DNA of 22,650 nucleotides from Pseudobutyrivibrio sp. (GTDB lineage: Bacteria; Bacillota_A; Clostridia; Lachnospirales; Lachnospiraceae), in NCBI GenBank assembly GCA_024691465.1, contig JAILNO010000132.1, positions 1 through 22,650 of the forward strand, in the 5' to 3' direction. Shown piece after piece: positions 1 to 7,109 of the stretch; the stretch's first letter is position 1; each line of letters starts with the position of its first letter. Both the position numbers and the translations under genes were made by a program. The notes under the pieces were generated by a model. The model worked only from the letters and a program-made list of their open reading frames with translations. It was not told the DNA's origin and made no database searches.

Positions 1-1
1 T

Positions 2-397
2 GCATGTAAAAAGGCAAATTGCAGTTTCATAGATCAGATGGAAGATGGCATTGATACCATAGTAGGTGAAAACGGAAACAAACTATCTGGTGGAGAAAGA
101 CAACGTATATCTGTTGCTCGCGCAATTCTAAGAAAAAGTAAAATAATTCTTTTAGATGAGGCAACTTCCTCACTTGATATTGAAAATGAATTACTCGTTA
201 AAAAAGCGGTGTTAAATTTGCTTACATTAGGAAAGACTGTCATTATGATTGCTCATACCCTGCCTATTATTCAATCTGCTGATCAGATTCTAGTTGTGGA
301 TGATGGAAGAATAGTTGAGTGTGGTAATCATGCAAGGTTACTTGAGCAGAATGGTAAATATGCTTCTATGTGGCAAGCTTCCTTGCAGGTGAAATAA
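2..397 (+). CDS. ABC transporter ATP-binding protein, exporter fold (C-terminal part, 5' end outside window)
   Basis: The frame is open from the window edge to the TAA at 395-397 and gives about 131 residues of a nucleotide-binding domain. Visible in order are the ABC signature LSGGERQR, the Walker B IILLDEATSSLD and the H-loop in MIAHTLPI, followed by the usual tail (DGRIVECGNHARLLEQNGKYASMW). This arrangement is typical of exporter-fold (MsbA/IrtAB/YbtPQ-like) half transporters that carry their own membrane domain, which would lie upstream of the window. It hydrolyses ATP at the inner face of the membrane. The substrate cannot be read from this fragment. An ECF transporter follows 129 bp downstream on the same strand but has its own promoter. 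The family is certain; the direction of transport is not. Confidence 0.93.
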   Translation, partial: ACKKANCSFIDQMEDGIDTIVGENGNKLSGGERQRISVARAILRKSKIILLDEATSSLDIENELLVKKAVLNLLTLGKTVIMIAHTLPIIQSADQILVVDDGRIVECGNHARLLEQNGKYASMWQASLQVK

Positions 398-404
398 TTC
401 GATG

Positions 405-435
405 TAGACGAATAAAAATCCGAATTAGACGAATA
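405..435. repeat. Direct repeat TAGACGAATA x2, 21 bp apart
   Basis: TAGACGAATA occurs at 405-414 and 426-435, a 21-bp period or about two helical turns. CGAAT or its complement occurs four times between 397 and 434. The pair lies just upstream of the -35 box of the ECF promoter, where an activator could bind. No terminator was seen after the ABC gene in this gap. Confidence 0.4.
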
Positions 436-448
436 TACAGTATGAAGA

Positions 449-477
449 TTGTTAATAGATAATAAAAATGATATAAG
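449..477 (+). promoter_or_regulatory. Putative sigma-A promoter of the ECF operon
   Basis: TTGTTA at 449-454 and TATAAG at 472-477 are separated by 17 bp. These match the consensus boxes at 4 of 6 and 5 of 6 bases. The start of transcription would fall near 484, inside the inverted repeat at 476-493. Confidence 0.6.
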
Positions 478-493
478 TTAGTTCGGACTAACT
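476..493. promoter_or_regulatory. Inverted repeat overlapping the ECF promoter (putative operator)
   Basis: AGTTAGT and ACTAACT are separated by TCGG, which makes a 7-bp perfect inverted repeat. It starts in the -10 box and covers the expected start of transcription, the place for a repressor. The core GTTAG-N6-CTAAC occurs again at 4815-4830 in front of the methyltransferase gene. The size and half-sites suit a MarR-type dimer, but no such regulator gene is inside the window. Confidence 0.55.
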
Positions 494-526
494 AGATGAA
501 CTATATTAGAAAGGTTGGGAATAATA

Positions 527-1126
527 ATGAACAATGATCAAAAGAAACTAAATACTAAGGATTTAATAGTAACAGGTATATTTGCTGTACTTTTACTATT
601 TGCAGCAATGTTAACTGGTGGACCATTTGCAGCGGTACCTACCTTAACATTCTACTTCCCAATTGGTGCAGCAGTTCTTGCGGGACCTATTTTTATGTTA
701 TTTATAGCTAAAGTTCCAAAGCAAGGAGCATTGATAATTGTTGGAGCGGTGGAATGTCTATTGGGAACTATTACAGGAATGCATTGGGGAATGAATTTTG
801 GTATATTGATTTGCTGTATTATAGCGTCATTTATTGCAGGCGGTGATAAGTTTGAGAATCCTAAGTTAAATCTTATTGCATACCTTGTATGTTGCATTGG
901 ACCTATGGGAACATATTTTGTTTACTTCTTTAACAGAGAAGCATGGGTTTCTTTTATGCTGAAGAAGGGAACGGAGCAGGAGTATATCGACATAATGAGT
1001 GAGACTTCATCTCCTTCAATGATGATAATAATGATATTAGGAACTTTTATAGTAGGAACATTAAGTGGTTTGTTGGGACTTAGACTTATGCGTAAACAAT
1101 TTAAAAAAGCTGGTATAGCTGCATGA
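527..1126 (+). CDS. ECF transporter S component, Trep_Strep (MptD-like) family
   Basis: This is the predicted substrate-binding integral membrane subunit of an energy-coupling factor transporter, 199 residues. It has about five or six hydrophobic segments, a basic start (NNDQKKLNTKDLIVTGIF), the conserved AKVPKQGA loop and the tail RLMRKQFKKAGI, all typical of the Trep_Strep family. The reading frame extends to a TTG at 515, but that codon abuts AGAAAGG. I prefer ATG 527, which lies 12 bp after AGAAAGG and 6 bp after a GGGA. The stop overlaps the next start in an ATGA, so translation is probably coupled to the T component. The substrate of this family is not established. A small nutrient or metal complex is possible. 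Confidence 0.85.
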   Translation: MNNDQKKLNTKDLIVTGIFAVLLLFAAMLTGGPFAAVPTLTFYFPIGAAVLAGPIFMLFIAKVPKQGALIIVGAVECLLGTITGMHWGMNFGILICCIIASFIAGGDKFENPKLNLIAYLVCCIGPMGTYFVYFFNREAWVSFMLKKGTEQEYIDIMSETSSPSMMIIMILGTFIVGTLSGLLGLRLMRKQFKKAGIAA

Positions 1127-1824
1127 TGAAAATTGATCCTAGAACCAAAATAATACTAATACTAATTACAGTAATTTTCAGCATAATTGTACCTACGGGA
1201 ATTGCTACATGTATATGGATTGCTATGATTACAGTATTAGGCATAGCACTAGGCAGAATCAAGAAGACCATTAGAGCCGCAATCTTTTTTGTGGCTCTTT
1301 GGCTTGTTGGGGTATTTGTTCTTCCTGTGTTACAGGGAACAGCACATACTAGTATTATGGTGTGGCTAGGACTCATGTTCAAATGTTATCCTTCCTGCAT
1401 GATTGCAGGTGTAGTAATTGGAACTACTCAAATAGGCGAGTTTATGGCAGCCATGTCTAAGTGGAGAGTTCCAAGTACATTGGTAATTCCTCTAGCAATC
1501 ATGTTCAGATATTTTCCAACTCTAAAGGAGGATTGGGGACATATCTGTGATGCAATGATACTTAGAGGAATTAGTCTATCGCCGTTATGTTTTATTAGGA
1601 ATCCATTAGTCGTAATAGATGCAATGTATTTACCGATTCTTGTAACTGCATCCAAGACAGCTGATGAATTAGCTGCATCAGCAATTACTAGAGGAATAGA
1701 AAATCCAAGCATACGAACAAGTAGACTTGATATTAGATTTACCCTAGCAGATATTGTAGTATTAGTTATTTTTGGCCTGACACTTACTGCGCTAATTGCA
1801 TGGGAAGCTGGAGGTTGCGCATGA
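1123..1824 (+). CDS. ECF transporter T component (EcfT/CbiQ family)
   Basis: This 233-residue membrane protein couples the S subunit to the ATPases. It has about five hydrophobic segments and the two C-terminal Arg-Gly motifs of EcfT coupling helices, seen here as LRGIS and TRGIE, which dock into the grooves of the ATPase subunits. The opening DPRTKIILIL is also typical of the family. Its ATG overlaps the stop of the S gene (ATGA at 1123-1126). A second ATG follows at once at 1126 and could equally be used. Its own stop overlaps the start of the ATPase gene in the same way, so the three proteins should be made in balanced amounts. Confidence 0.9.
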   Translation: MMKIDPRTKIILILITVIFSIIVPTGIATCIWIAMITVLGIALGRIKKTIRAAIFFVALWLVGVFVLPVLQGTAHTSIMVWLGLMFKCYPSCMIAGVVIGTTQIGEFMAAMSKWRVPSTLVIPLAIMFRYFPTLKEDWGHICDAMILRGISLSPLCFIRNPLVVIDAMYLPILVTASKTADELAASAITRGIENPSIRTSRLDIRFTLADIVVLVIFGLTLTALIAWEAGGCA

Positions 1825-3272
1825 ACATTGAACTTAAGGGAGTGAATTTTACATATCCCGACACGATAAAGGGGGCACTTACAAATATCAATCTTAAGAT
1901 TGAACAGGGTGAGTTCGTGCTCCTTGTAGGCGAGTCTGGCTGCGGAAAAACTACCATAACAAGAGTCTTAAATGGACTAATCCCAAGCTTCTATATGGGG
2001 AATTTGGAGGGAGAAATCTATATAGGAGATAGAGATATTCGCGAGTTTAATAGTTATGAATTGGCCTCTATTGTAGGAAGTATTTTTCAAAATCCCAGGA
2101 CCCAATTCTTTAATGTGGATACTGATAGTGAATTAGCATTTGGAATGGAAAATGCCTGCAAAAGCAGTAAGGAAATTAATTCTGTTATAGAGAAAGTTAC
2201 TAGAGAACTTAAGATAAAAAGGCTTAGGGCAAGGAATATATTTGAACTGTCTGGGGGAGAAAAACAAAAAATTGCTTTTGCCAGTGTGTATGCTTCTGAT
2301 CCCAATATTTATTTGATGGATGAGCCATCGGCTAATCTTGATACATCAGGTATTATAGAGTTGAAAAAATGCATGGAGAAGATAAAAGCCCAAGGCAAGA
2401 CTGTGATTATTGCAGAACATAGATTATATTATCTTGCATCACTAGTTGATAGAGTAATCTATTTAAGGAATGGCCAGATAGAGAGAGAAATCAGTGGTGA
2501 TGATTTCAGGTTAATGTCTACAGAGACTCTTAATAATATGGGCCTTAGATCAAATTCCTACGCAAGAGTCCATGCCCAAAATAATGTTAGATGTGGTTAT
2601 GATAATGGCATAGATGGTCTTTGCCTGCAGGGAGTATCAGTGGATTTGGGTGGTAGGCGAGTCCTCAATAATATAAACAGGAAATTTAGCAGAGGTAGAA
2701 TATGCTGCGTGGCTGGGGAGAATGGTGTTGGTAAAAGTACACTTCTTCGCACCCTTTGTGGCTTGGTTAGAAAAAATTCAGGGAATATTATGCTGGATGG
2801 GAAGGAACTATCTGCACGCGAACTTAGGAAAATGGCCTTTATGGTTATGCAGGATGTAAATTATCAGCTTTTTGCCGACTCAGTATTTAATGAGTGTATT
2901 CTGGGGGCTCCTAAAAAGATTTCGAATAATATAGAAGAGTTGCTAGATGAGATGGGATTGTTAGCATATAGAGACTGTCATCCTAACACTCTATCGGGAG
3001 GACAGAAGCAGAGGCTTGCTATAGTGGTAAGTATTATGATGAATAAGGATATACTCTTATTTGATGAACCTACCAGTGGGTTAGATTATAAGAATATGTT
3101 GACCTGCGTAACTTTTCTTAGAAAACTGAGTGATATGGGGAAGATAGTCATTGTGGTAACTCATGATGAGGAATTCATGAATTGTTGCTGCGATGAATTA
3201 TACAGTCTTAATCCAAGCCCCCATCCAATTGATAATAAACTAAAACAAATCGACATTAAGACACCTATATAG
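1821..3272 (+). CDS. ECF transporter double ATP-binding protein (two fused ABC domains)
   Basis: This 483-residue cytoplasmic protein fuses the two ATPases that usually appear as EcfA1 and EcfA2. Domain 1 has the Walker A GESGCGKTT at 37-45, the signature LSGGE at 143-147 and the Walker B aspartate and glutamate at 167-168. Domain 2 has the Walker A GENGVGKST at 299-307, LSGGQ at 391-395 and the Walker B pair at 415-416. Both sets look intact, so both sites should hydrolyse ATP. The frame continues upstream to ATG 1800, but GGAGG at 1810-1814 sits 6 bp before ATG 1821, which fixes the start. The start overlaps the stop of the T gene. Double ATPases of this kind normally go with Trep_Strep S components, in agreement with the neighbours. 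Confidence 0.93.
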   Translation: MNIELKGVNFTYPDTIKGALTNINLKIEQGEFVLLVGESGCGKTTITRVLNGLIPSFYMGNLEGEIYIGDRDIREFNSYELASIVGSIFQNPRTQFFNVDTDSELAFGMENACKSSKEINSVIEKVTRELKIKRLRARNIFELSGGEKQKIAFASVYASDPNIYLMDEPSANLDTSGIIELKKCMEKIKAQGKTVIIAEHRLYYLASLVDRVIYLRNGQIEREISGDDFRLMSTETLNNMGLRSNSYARVHAQNNVRCGYDNGIDGLCLQGVSVDLGGRRVLNNINRKFSRGRICCVAGENGVGKSTLLRTLCGLVRKNSGNIMLDGKELSARELRKMAFMVMQDVNYQLFADSVFNECILGAPKKISNNIEELLDEMGLLAYRDCHPNTLSGGQKQRLAIVVSIMMNKDILLFDEPTSGLDYKNMLTCVTFLRKLSDMGKIVIVVTHDEEFMNCCCDELYSLNPSPHPIDNKLKQIDIKTPI

Positions 3273-3305
3273 TAGTATAATATACCTACTATGTAGGTGT
3301 TTTTA
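3261..3305 (+). terminator. Intrinsic terminator of the ECF operon
   Basis: The arms at 3261-3275 and 3286-3300 pair over 15 bp with a single U-G wobble and are followed by TTTTATTTTT. The stop codon of the ATPase gene lies inside the left arm. The loop contains a TATAAT (3276-3281), with TCGACA 20 bp before it, too wide for a normal promoter. Confidence 0.9.
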
Positions 3306-3342
3306 TTTTTGTATTTATGAAATATGCGAGAAAGGAACTACC

Positions 3343-3903
3343 ATGGAAAAAGATAGCGAATGCAGATTATGGGCCATTAAGGATCCTCTCTTAACAGAAT
3401 ATCATGATCATGAGTGGTGCCATATTTCCCATGATGACAGGTATATTTTTGAGATGCTTTGTCTGGAGGGCCAGAGTACGGGACTATCCTGGAGGACAAT
3501 TATCAACAAGCGTCAGGCCTACAAGGATGCCTTCTTTAATTTCGATATAGATAAGTGTGCGACTCTAGATGATAGTTATCTATACAGTCTCCTAGACAAT
3601 ACAGAACTTATCAGGAATAAGAACAAAATCTTCAGTGTCCGTAAGAACGCAATTGCAGTTAGAAATATTATTGAGAAGTATGGAAGCTTGGATGCCTATG
3701 TTTGGTCCTACACAGATGGCAAGCAGATAGTGGGCAATTGGGTAACCACTGCAGATATGCCTACCGAGACAGATATTTCCCGCAGGATGAGTAAGGATTT
3801 TAAGAAGCAAGGCATGGCATTTGTAGGACCGGTTATTACGTATTCTTTTATGCAATCTATTGGAATGGTTAACGACCATCTCATAGATTGCAAGTATAGA
3901 TAG
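3343..3903 (+). CDS. tag: DNA-3-methyladenine glycosylase I
   Basis: This base-excision repair enzyme removes 3-methyladenine from alkylated DNA in the cytoplasm. At 186 residues it has the normal length. The zinc-snap residues of E. coli Tag are present as Cys7, His21, His179 and Cys183, and the catalytic-region glutamate corresponds to Glu42 in CLEGQSTGLSW. Other conserved blocks are YHDHEW, RNKNKI and the FVGPVITYSFMQSIGMVNDH segment. The usual Gly after EW is a Cys here. AAAGGAAC lies 7 bp before the ATG. No strong promoter is visible between the preceding terminator and the gene. The next gene starts 15 bp after the stop and is probably cotranscribed. Confidence 0.95.
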   Translation: MEKDSECRLWAIKDPLLTEYHDHEWCHISHDDRYIFEMLCLEGQSTGLSWRTIINKRQAYKDAFFNFDIDKCATLDDSYLYSLLDNTELIRNKNKIFSVRKNAIAVRNIIEKYGSLDAYVWSYTDGKQIVGNWVTTADMPTETDISRRMSKDFKKQGMAFVGPVITYSFMQSIGMVNDHLIDCKYR

Positions 3904-3918
3904 ACAGCGAGGAATTTG

Positions 3919-4809
3919 ATGAAGAGCTATTATCATCTACCTGGATTATTTGAATTCTATGAGTTTTATAAGGAATTCCTAGCCCTATATTACAGTCATA
4001 GAGAGTATTTCTATGATTGGTGTGATATAGGGTCTATTTATGGCGCCCCAGCAGACTGTCTGTGGGGCGGTGGAAGAGTTGGATTTGGCGATGCCGATTC
4101 TAAGGATGTATTTGATCTTATGAACGAATATTGCATTTCACCCAGGCTTACCTTCAGCAATTCTCTTATCACTGAAGAGCATCTTAAGGATAAGAGATGC
4201 AATCGTATATGCGAATTATTTGTAAAAAGTTACGCTGAAACTGGGATTATCCTCCACTCGGATATACTATTAGACTATCTTCGCAAGACATATGATGGGT
4301 TCTACTATGTATCATCCACCACTAAGGTGCTGACAGACTTCAATCAATTGCAGTCGGAATTAGAGCGTGATGAATTCAGTTATGTCGTACCTGATTTCAG
4401 ACTTAACAAATCACTTAATAAGCTTGATGAGTTGCCAAACAATCTTAAATCTAAAGTAGAATTCTTATGTAATGAATGTTGCTTCTTCGGCTGTAAGGAT
4501 AGGAAGGCCTGTTATGAGAATGTCAGTCGCAAGAGCCTAGGGGAGGACTGTGATGATCATATATGTACATCTCCTAATGCAGCTGAGGGGTATCGGTTCT
4601 CACTTGCAATGAAGTCACCAGGGTTTATTAGTTTAGAAGATATTATTAATAATTACATGCCTTCAGGCTTCTCTAATTTCAAGATTGAGGGGAGGAGTCT
4701 TGGCAGCGCTATTCTACTTGAATTCATTTTGTATTATATGACTAAGCCTGAATACCAATTAAAAGTTAGAGAAGAGATATATCTAGATAGTACTTTAGAT
4801 TTATTCTAA
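3919..4809 (+). CDS. Cysteine-rich protein resembling U32 peptidase/UbiU-UbiV TIM barrels
   Basis: I do not recognise a named family with certainty. The 296-residue protein has no signal peptide or clear membrane segment. Its layout recalls U32-type TIM barrels: an IYGAPADCLWGGGR stretch near residue 40, alternating strands and helices (GIILHSDILLDYL, GFYYVSSTTKV), a VVPDFRLNKSL strand, then KVEFLCNECCFFGC and YRFSLAMKSPGFISLEDI, with FKIEGR near residue 255. A cluster of cysteines (about 184, 187, 188, 192, 198, 211 and 216) could hold an iron-sulfur cluster, as in UbiU/UbiV and related proteins. The frame reaches a TTG at 3916, but AGGA at 3910-3913 is better placed for ATG 3919. It lies 15 bp after tag, which hints at cotranscription. 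The enzymatic role is unknown. Confidence 0.6.
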   Translation: MKSYYHLPGLFEFYEFYKEFLALYYSHREYFYDWCDIGSIYGAPADCLWGGGRVGFGDADSKDVFDLMNEYCISPRLTFSNSLITEEHLKDKRCNRICELFVKSYAETGIILHSDILLDYLRKTYDGFYYVSSTTKVLTDFNQLQSELERDEFSYVVPDFRLNKSLNKLDELPNNLKSKVEFLCNECCFFGCKDRKACYENVSRKSLGEDCDDHICTSPNAAEGYRFSLAMKSPGFISLEDIINNYMPSGFSNFKIEGRSLGSAILLEFILYYMTKPEYQLKVREEIYLDSTLDLF

Positions 4810-4814
4810 ATATA

Positions 4815-4830
4815 GTTAGACATGTCTAAC
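4815..4830. promoter_or_regulatory. Perfect 16-bp palindrome before the methyltransferase gene (putative operator)
   Basis: GTTAGACATGTCTAAC is fully self-complementary. A possible -10 box TATAGT (4811-4816) runs into its left end, just as TATAAG runs into the operator-like repeat at 476-493, although no good -35 is seen here. GTTAG half-sites with this spacing suit a MarR-type regulator. Confidence 0.6.
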
Positions 4831-4874
4831 AACCAGTGGTATTATGTATTCAACATTATTAGGAGGAGTATATA

Positions 4875-5639
4875 ATGAAACCAGATTACAAGAATTGGAT
4901 GCCGCTTGGTATGGTCATGGGATGCGCTTTGGCATGTTGCTTGGCGTTTATTTTCGCAATCATATTTGGGTTTTCTACTATTTTGGGGATGATTATATTT
5001 ATAGTATCCATATTACTCTTAGTTGTTACAATATGGATGTATATGATGTATAGAGCATTCTCGTATGATGGTAAGCGACAGATGTCCAGGCATATTGTCG
5101 AGGGAGTTGCAGAGTATATCACAATTCCAGATGGAGGCATTGGCCTTGATGTGGGATGTGGAAGTGGTGCCTTGACAATTGCTTGTGCCAAGAGAAATTC
5201 TAATGCCAAAATGATTGGAGTTGATAGGTGGGGGAAGGAATACGCTTCTTTTTCTAAAGAATTATGCGAAAACAATTCTTATGCAGAGGGAGTTAAGAAC
5301 ACATCATTTCAACGAGGTGATGCGGTTAAACTTGAATTCCCTGATGAACATTTTGATGCTGTCACCAGTAACTATGTGTATCATAACATTCCTAGTAGGG
5401 ATAGACAGGCTATTCTTCTTGAGACTTTGCGAACACTTAAAAAAGGCGGTACTTTTGCTATACATGACATAATGTCCAGAAGCAGATATGGAGATATGAA
5501 TTTCTTTGTTAATAAGCTAAAGGATATGGGATATGACCACGTAGAAATAATAGACACAACAAATGGCAAATTTATGTCAAAGTGGGAGTCTATTTGGATG
5601 GAATTATCCGGATCCAAAATACTTGTTGGACGTAAATAA
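4875..5639 (+). CDS. Membrane-anchored class I SAM-dependent methyltransferase
   Basis: The 254-residue protein begins with two hydrophobic segments (about residues 10-32 and 36-58) that should hold it in the membrane, then a Methyltransf_11/25-type domain facing the cytoplasm. Motif I reads GLDVGCGSG (90-98), the acidic residue after strand 2 is in IGVDRWG (114-120), and the post-III region reads LKKGGTFAIHD (188-198). These place the S-adenosylmethionine site. The acceptor is unknown and could be a small molecule or a lipid. AGGAGGAG at 4861-4868 lies 6 bp before the ATG. A perfect palindrome 45 bp upstream suggests control by a repressor. Confidence 0.85.
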   Translation: MKPDYKNWMPLGMVMGCALACCLAFIFAIIFGFSTILGMIIFIVSILLLVVTIWMYMMYRAFSYDGKRQMSRHIVEGVAEYITIPDGGIGLDVGCGSGALTIACAKRNSNAKMIGVDRWGKEYASFSKELCENNSYAEGVKNTSFQRGDAVKLEFPDEHFDAVTSNYVYHNIPSRDRQAILLETLRTLKKGGTFAIHDIMSRSRYGDMNFFVNKLKDMGYDHVEIIDTTNGKFMSKWESIWMELSGSKILVGRK

Positions 5640-5644
5640 ATACA

Positions 5645-5674
5645 TTTAAACTATAATGAATCCTCTTTAAACTA
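5645..5674. repeat. Direct repeat TTTAAACTA x2, 21 bp apart, at the NSS-ktr promoter
   Basis: TTTAAACTA occurs at 5645-5653 and 5666-5674. Each copy is followed by a TATAAT (5652-5657, overlapping, and 5679-5684). This may be a duplicated promoter segment or a two-site binding region. Confidence 0.4.
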
Positions 5675-5675
5675 G

Positions 5676-5684
5676 TGCTATAAT
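5676..5684 (+). promoter_or_regulatory. Extended -10 promoter of the NSS-ktrB-ktrA operon
   Basis: TGCTATAAT is a perfect TGn plus TATAAT extended -10 box. The -35 (ATGAAT at 5656-5661, 17 bp away) is weak, as is common with extended boxes. Transcription would start near 5691, after the in-frame ATG at 5685, which therefore cannot be the start codon of the next gene. Confidence 0.65.
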
Positions 5685-5717
5685 ATGGCTATTACGGTTT
5701 ATGGAGGATTTTTTGTT

Positions 5718-7085
5718 GTGAATCATGAGAAGAGAGGCTCTTTTTCAGGTAAGATTGGATTCGTTTTATCTGCTGCAGGAGCATCAGTAGGATTAGGTAA
5801 TATATGGAGATTCCCTTATTTATGTGCCAGACATGGCGGGGGAATCTTTCTGATTGTTTATATACTTTTAGCACTTACATTCGGATATACCATGATTATA
5901 GCTGAGACAGCTATTGGTCGTTCTACCAAGAAGAGCCCTGTAGGAGCTTTTAATAGCATTAGTAATAACAAGATTATGGGATTAGGTGGTTGGATTAATG
6001 CCATCATTCCTATATTGATAGTTCCATATTATTCAGTCATAGGTGGATGGGTGTGCAAGTATTTATTCGAGTATATTCGCTCAGATGCCGTATCCATTGC
6101 ATCAGACAGCTTCTTTGGAGATTTTATTTCTAATGGTGTGGATGCAGAGCTGTGGTTTATCGTATTTGCGATATTAGTATTATTGGTTATTTTTATGGGC
6201 GTTGAGAATGGAATAGAGCGCCTATCTAAGATGGTTATGCCAGTACTAGTGGTACTCGCCATTATCATAAGCATCTATTCCATCACCAGACCTGGTGCAT
6301 TAGCTGGAGTTAAGTATCTATTTGTTCCTGAGTTTGAGAACTTCTCAATTATGACTGTAGTTACAGCCATGGGTCAGATGTTCTATTCTCTTTCGATTGC
6401 CATGGGTATTCTTATTACATTTGGTTCCTATGTCAAGAAGGAAGTTAGTATTGAGGAATCCACTAAGCAGGTGGAGATATTTGACACAGCCATTGCTATA
6501 CTTGCTAGCCTTATGATTATTCCAGCTGTGTTTGCTTTCTCCAATGGAGATGAGAGCATGCTTAAGTCTGGACCATCACTTATGTTCATTACTATGCCTA
6601 AGATATTCGCCAGCATGGGATTCGGTAAGCTCATTGGTATATTGTTTTTTGCATTAGTACTTTTTGCAGCAGTTACCAGTGCGATTGCACTTACGGAGAG
6701 TGCAGTGTCTACTTTCTCAGATGAGTTCAAGTGGAGCCGCAGGAGAGGCACTGTTATTATGGCTATCATCATGGTAGTCCTCGGTAGCCTTTCATCCTTA
6801 GGTAATGGTCCACTTGCTAATGTTAGAATTATCGGCATGCAGTTTTTGGATTTCTTTGATTTCCTTACCAATTCTGTTATGATGCCTATAGCTGCATTTG
6901 CTACTTGTATACTCATCACTAAGTATATGACAGTGGAGAAGCTTGAAGCAGAGGTAGAGCAGGATGATCATCCATTTAAGAGGAAAGCTATTTTCTCTTT
7001 TATGATTAAATATTTATGTCCGATTTTTGTTGTAATTATTTTAATAAGTGCCATACTTAATGTATTCGGAATAATTAGTATGTAA
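5718..7085 (+). CDS. Sodium-dependent transporter of the NSS (SNF/neurotransmitter:sodium symporter) family
   Basis: This 455-residue transporter with about eleven or twelve membrane segments is expected to take up an amino acid or amine with sodium. TM1 carries the family signature GNIWRFPY (residues 27-34), with the glycine-rich AAGASVGLGN before it, where LeuT-type proteins bind sodium and substrate. RHGGGIFLIVY follows, as in bacterial members. The frame extends back to ATG 5685, but that codon touches the -10 box. GGAGGA at 5703-5708 points to GTG 5718 and the start VNHEKRGSFSGKIGF, which fits the usual N-terminus. The substrate is not predictable. ktrB begins 24 bp downstream with its own ribosome site, so all three genes probably form one operon. 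Confidence 0.92.
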   Translation: MNHEKRGSFSGKIGFVLSAAGASVGLGNIWRFPYLCARHGGGIFLIVYILLALTFGYTMIIAETAIGRSTKKSPVGAFNSISNNKIMGLGGWINAIIPILIVPYYSVIGGWVCKYLFEYIRSDAVSIASDSFFGDFISNGVDAELWFIVFAILVLLVIFMGVENGIERLSKMVMPVLVVLAIIISIYSITRPGALAGVKYLFVPEFENFSIMTVVTAMGQMFYSLSIAMGILITFGSYVKKEVSIEESTKQVEIFDTAIAILASLMIIPAVFAFSNGDESMLKSGPSLMFITMPKIFASMGFGKLIGILFFALVLFAAVTSAIALTESAVSTFSDEFKWSRRRGTVIMAIIMVVLGSLSSLGNGPLANVRIIGMQFLDFFDFLTNSVMMPIAAFATCILITKYMTVEKLEAEVEQDDHPFKRKAIFSFMIKYLCPIFVVIILISAILNVFGIISM

Positions 7086-7109
7086 AGGATATGTAGAGGA
7101 TTTTTATAT

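Noticed and set aside
3592..3936. Minus-strand open frame of 114 codons opposite tag
   Set aside because: It overlaps a certain gene completely, has no ribosome site and no recognisable protein pattern.
4886..5275. Minus-strand open frame of 129 codons opposite the methyltransferase gene
   Set aside because: It mirrors hydrophobic codons of the real gene and has no start signal.
5685..5717. In-frame ATG 5685 as start of the NSS gene
   Set aside because: It follows directly on an extended -10 box, so it would lie before the likely start of transcription. GTG 5718 has the GGAGGA site.
6428..6919. Minus-strand open frame of 163 codons inside the NSS gene
   Set aside because: It is a shadow of a membrane protein gene. 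The NSS signature lies on the plus strand and the frame has no own signals.
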